Position numbers and translations under genes: made by a program. 7,194 bases of DNA from Gp6-AA40 sp964505975 (lineage in GTDB: Bacteria; Acidobacteriota; Vicinamibacteria; Vicinamibacterales; UBA2999), in assembly GCA_964505975.1 (NCBI GenBank), contig CAZDLW010000276.1:1-7194 (forward strand). The letters run 5' to 3'. The notes beneath the pieces were generated by a model. The model ran no database searches, had not been told where the DNA came from, and was given only the letters and a program-made list of their open reading frames with translations. Positions 5,157-7,194 of this stretch are shown in pieces (position 1 is the stretch's first letter; the number at the start of each line of letters is the position of its first letter).

Positions 5157-6959
5157 ATGCGGTCCAAGCTTTTCCTCAGCTACAGTCGCGCGGACTCGGC
5201 CTGGCGAGACCGTTTCCTACGGCACCTGAAGACGCTCTTCCACGTCGGAACGGAACTGTGGGTCGACCGCGAGTCGCTGGAGGGGGGTGAGCAGTGGCTG
5301 GATGAGCTGAAACGCGGCGCGGGCGACTCGAAGTGTGCCTTGCTCCTCGTGACGCCGAATTATCTCGAGAAGGGGCGATTCGCCCGCGACGAACTGGACC
5401 TCCTGCTCGAGGAATACGCTCGCGGCCTGAAAATCCTGCCAGTCCTGGTCGAGCAGTGCTCCTGGCAGAGCGAGTCCGCGTTGGCGGATCTCCAGTTCGT
5501 CCGCTGGGAGAACGGAACGATCCGCCGGCCCGAAGGGAACGGCGAACGCGAGCAGATGCGTGCGTTGGCCGATATCGCTGACGAGCCGGACATCGACCGG
5601 GCGATCATCGACGTCTGCGAGACCATCCGCCGGGTGCTCGGCACAGCGGCCGACACCACTCCGAAGCAGCGCGACGAACTGCTTCACACCACGCAGGACG
5701 CGCTCGGTCAGGCGGTGCACCTCGACGAGGCTGTGTACAGCGGGGAGTTCTCCGTCGTGTACAGGGCGAGAATGGGTGGCCGCACGGTCGCTGTGAAGGC
5801 GATTCCGGATGCCGCGAGACAGAACCGCGCCCGTGCGGTGTACGAAGCCGCAATCCAGTCCATTTCAGAACTGCGCGATCCGGCCTTCATCAAGGTTCAT
5901 TACGCGGTCCTGGATCGCGAGCCTCAGTGCGTCGTGATGGAGTACGTCGACTGGCCGACGCTCGACGCCGCTCTGGCCAGGCATCCCGGCCGGCGGCTGG
6001 CGCCGAGGGACGCCGCCGCGGTCCTTGCCGCTATCGCACGCGCCCAGAGGGATGCGCATCGAGCAGGCGTTCAGCTCGGGCCGCTGTCCTCGGCCAGCAT
6101 CCATGTGAACAACGCCTGGGATGTCCGGATGTCCCCCTTTCGCATCAAGGGTCATCTCGCGCGGACGGCGGAGCTCATCCCGGGACAGCTCGTGGACTGG
6201 GACATGCTGGCGACGCTCACCCCGGAGCTCTGGGCGGGCCACCAGCCGACCACACGGGACGAGCTCGACAGACACGAGCAGTACTACCTGGGTTTGTTCG
6301 GATTGGAGCTGCTGCTCGGACGGAGACCCTTCGAGATTCGACGCTTCGAGGATTTGGGCATCAAGTCGGCGTTCTTCGAAAACGCACGCGCCTTCTTCGA
6401 TGACGGAGGAGCGAAAGGCACGAAGTGGACGGAAGACTGCCCGGCGCTGGCCGTCATCCTCGACCGCCTGCTCGCGCGCGACCCCCTCGACCGTCTGCAG
6501 CCCAACGAAGCAGATGCAGCGGAACAACTGCAGGCCGTACTCGAAGGCATGCTGCCGTCATGCGTGCGCCGGCAGCTGGAGCTCGACCTGGAAGGCCTGT
6601 CGGCAGACACATTCGGCACGGCCTTCTACTCGCGCCTGTTCGAGTTGCGCCCGTCATTGCGCGAGCGGTTCCAGGCACCTCATGCCCAGCCGCGGGTGCT
6701 CGTCGACGCGCTGCAGGACTTGGCAGCGTTCCGGCCCTATGCCATGCGGTCGCGATTCCTGCGCATCGCGCAGAAGCATGCCGCGTACGGCATCGCACGA
6801 GAGGATGTCGACGCGTTTCGCCTGGTATTTCTCGAGGAGGTGAGCAGAGCCTGCGGCGGTCGGCAGCGCAGCCGGGACGCGTGGGCGGCCGCTCTCGAGA
6901 TGGGACTCTCCGTCATCATGACGTTCGTCTCCGGAGCGACCCTCGAGCATCAGCGCTGA
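5157..6959 (+). CDS. TIR - pseudokinase - globin three-domain protein
   Basis: The predicted protein has 600 residues and no signal peptide or membrane segment, so it is cytoplasmic. TIR domain, about 3-110: KLFLSYSRAD, LWVDRESLEGGEQW, ALLLVTPNYL, then FARDEL, where Glu79 sits at the position of the NADase glutamate of TIR enzymes, and KILPVLVEQCSW. A linker follows (to about 187). Kinase fold, about 188-462: degenerate glycine loop SGEFSVVYRA, VAVK with Lys214, hinge VMEYVDWPTL, TPELW at the APE position, EQYYLGLFGLELLLGRRPFE and LLARDPLDR. The catalytic loop reads HRAGVQLGPLSSASIHVNN and the DFG region reads VRMSPF, so both catalytic aspartates are missing: a pseudokinase. Globin-like domain, about 470-597: FYSRLFELRPSLRERF with Phe505 as candidate CD1 Phe, IAQKHAAYGI with His541 as candidate proximal heme ligand, and a final helix AWAAALEMGLSVIM. 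TIR enzymes cleave NAD+ or make signalling nucleotides; globins bind heme and O2, NO or CO. A gas- or redox-controlled TIR output, in stress or phage defence, is my inference. No partner gene is adjacent. TIR and kinase calls are strong; the globin call is somewhat less certain. Confidence 0.88.
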   Translation: MRSKLFLSYSRADSAWRDRFLRHLKTLFHVGTELWVDRESLEGGEQWLDELKRGAGDSKCALLLVTPNYLEKGRFARDELDLLLEEYARGLKILPVLVEQCSWQSESALADLQFVRWENGTIRRPEGNGEREQMRALADIADEPDIDRAIIDVCETIRRVLGTAADTTPKQRDELLHTTQDALGQAVHLDEAVYSGEFSVVYRARMGGRTVAVKAIPDAARQNRARAVYEAAIQSISELRDPAFIKVHYAVLDREPQCVVMEYVDWPTLDAALARHPGRRLAPRDAAAVLAAIARAQRDAHRAGVQLGPLSSASIHVNNAWDVRMSPFRIKGHLARTAELIPGQLVDWDMLATLTPELWAGHQPTTRDELDRHEQYYLGLFGLELLLGRRPFEIRRFEDLGIKSAFFENARAFFDDGGAKGTKWTEDCPALAVILDRLLARDPLDRLQPNEADAAEQLQAVLEGMLPSCVRRQLELDLEGLSADTFGTAFYSRLFELRPSLRERFQAPHAQPRVLVDALQDLAAFRPYAMRSRFLRIAQKHAAYGIAREDVDAFRLVFLEEVSRACGGRQRSRDAWAAALEMGLSVIMTFVSGATLEHQR

Positions 6960-6960
6960 T
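6949..6960. repeat. 12-bp perfect palindrome at convergent stop codons
   Basis: ATCAGCGCTGAT is its own reverse complement. It contains the TGA of the TIR gene on the plus strand (6957-6959) and, read on the minus strand, the TGA ending the converging remnant (6952-6950). It has no T-run and is too short for a confident bidirectional terminator. Confidence 0.4.
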
Positions 6961-7072
6961 TGCACGCCCCAGAAGCCTCCGGGAACTGGCCGAACGTACC
7001 CCAGGAGTAGAGGTGCTGGTCCGCCGACATCAGGAACGCGTCGTCGCCAGACGTCGTCGGCGGATTGACGGG
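6950..7072 (-). pseudogene. C-terminal coding remnant converging on the TIR gene, cut off by repeat copy B
   Basis: Directly after the repeat edge on the minus strand, a 40-codon frame starts PVNPPTTSGDDAFLMSAD and ends DQHLYSWGTFGQFPEAS then GACNQR and TGA. About 34 of its 40 codons end in G or C, as expected for a real gene here, while the other frames look random. It reads as the last part of a protein whose upstream part is missing because the repeat begins there. The LYSWG-FGQ wording is faintly like an RCC1-type blade, but the match is too short to name a family. Its stop overlaps the 3' end of the TIR gene by 10 bases in convergent orientation. Confidence 0.4.
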
Positions 7073-7190
7073 GGACGATAGGAGCTATGAACGGCCTCTC
7101 GAGCTGTCCTGCCCGCCCGTGCCCGCCCAGGCCCCCCGGAAGGTTAACCGATCCCCCGTTATACGACGTCGGTCCCACGGTCCCCACGGC
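7073..7190. repeat. 118-bp direct repeat, copy B
   Basis: Identical by eye to 756-873 and in the same orientation. Flanks differ: on the left is the 40-codon minus-strand remnant, on the right only 4 bases remain before the window ends. A contig ending at the edge of a multicopy repeat is typical of assembly-graph ambiguity, so more copies probably exist in the genome or sample. Confidence 0.93.
7112..7137 (-). other. Putative G-quadruplex motif inside repeat copy B
   Basis: Same five G-runs on the minus strand as at 795-820, since the repeat copies are identical. Confidence 0.6.
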
Positions 7191-7194
7191 GCAG

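Noticed and set aside
5718..6542. Active Ser/Thr kinase
   Set aside because: The catalytic-loop and DFG aspartates are absent although the fold and Lys214 are recognisable.
6654..7187. 177-codon minus-strand frame across repeat copy B and the TIR gene end
   Set aside because: It is antisense to the globin-like coding part, its codon use is poor, and a different minus frame between 7072 and 6950 looks more coding-like.
1..7194. CRISPR array, tRNA or rRNA genes, transposase or integrase
   Set aside because: No regularly spaced repeats, no cloverleaf or rRNA-like sequence, and no recognisable recombinase domain in any frame I examined.

Overview
The window is GC-rich bacterial DNA. The mix of genes (secreted DUF3500 protein, choice-of-anchor Q parallel beta-helix protein with a Cys-bearing C-terminal tail, exported LON-domain protein, and a TIR protein fused to a kinase fold) suggests an Acidobacteriota soil bacterium, perhaps Vicinamibacteria. 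This is an inference from gene content; no marker gene is present. The window has the patchwork look of an accessory region: intact genes sit among truncated genes and short gene tails, and a perfect 118-bp direct repeat lies near each end.

Layout. On the minus strand, 755-1 is a conserved protein of a family I recognise by its QANIANGPQQVNNG segment; it has lost its start codon at the repeat edge and appears frameshifted near position 40. Repeat copy A is 756-873. Next comes a minus-strand exported LON substrate-binding-domain protein (1475-768) whose C-terminus is cut off by the repeat. About 530 bp without a confident gene follow, holding a strong dyad (1912-1934). On the plus strand are a secreted beta-helix protein (2048-3496), a secreted DUF3500 protein (3688-4881), a frameshifted tail of a beta-propeller-like protein (4928-5018), and a 600-residue protein (5157-6959). 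A minus-strand coding remnant (7072-6950) converges on that last gene, and repeat copy B (7073-7190) ends the window.

The most striking gene is 5157-6959. It reads as an N-terminal TIR domain that keeps the expected NADase glutamate, a middle protein-kinase fold that keeps the ATP-binding lysine but has lost the HRD and DFG residues (a pseudokinase), and a C-terminal globin-like domain with a candidate proximal histidine and CD1 phenylalanine. I know of no characterised protein with this order. The simplest hypothesis is that heme-ligand or redox state, sensed by the globin and relayed by the pseudokinase, controls a TIR NADase or signalling output.

The repeat is the second point of interest. 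At three of its flanks a coding sequence stops or starts abruptly, and its minus strand carries a G-quadruplex motif. Either it is a recombining multicopy element that reshuffles flanking genes, or it marks assembly joins. The contig ends only 4 bp past copy B, so the artefact explanation must be tested first. The remaining genes show no operon logic; they look independently acquired or decaying.
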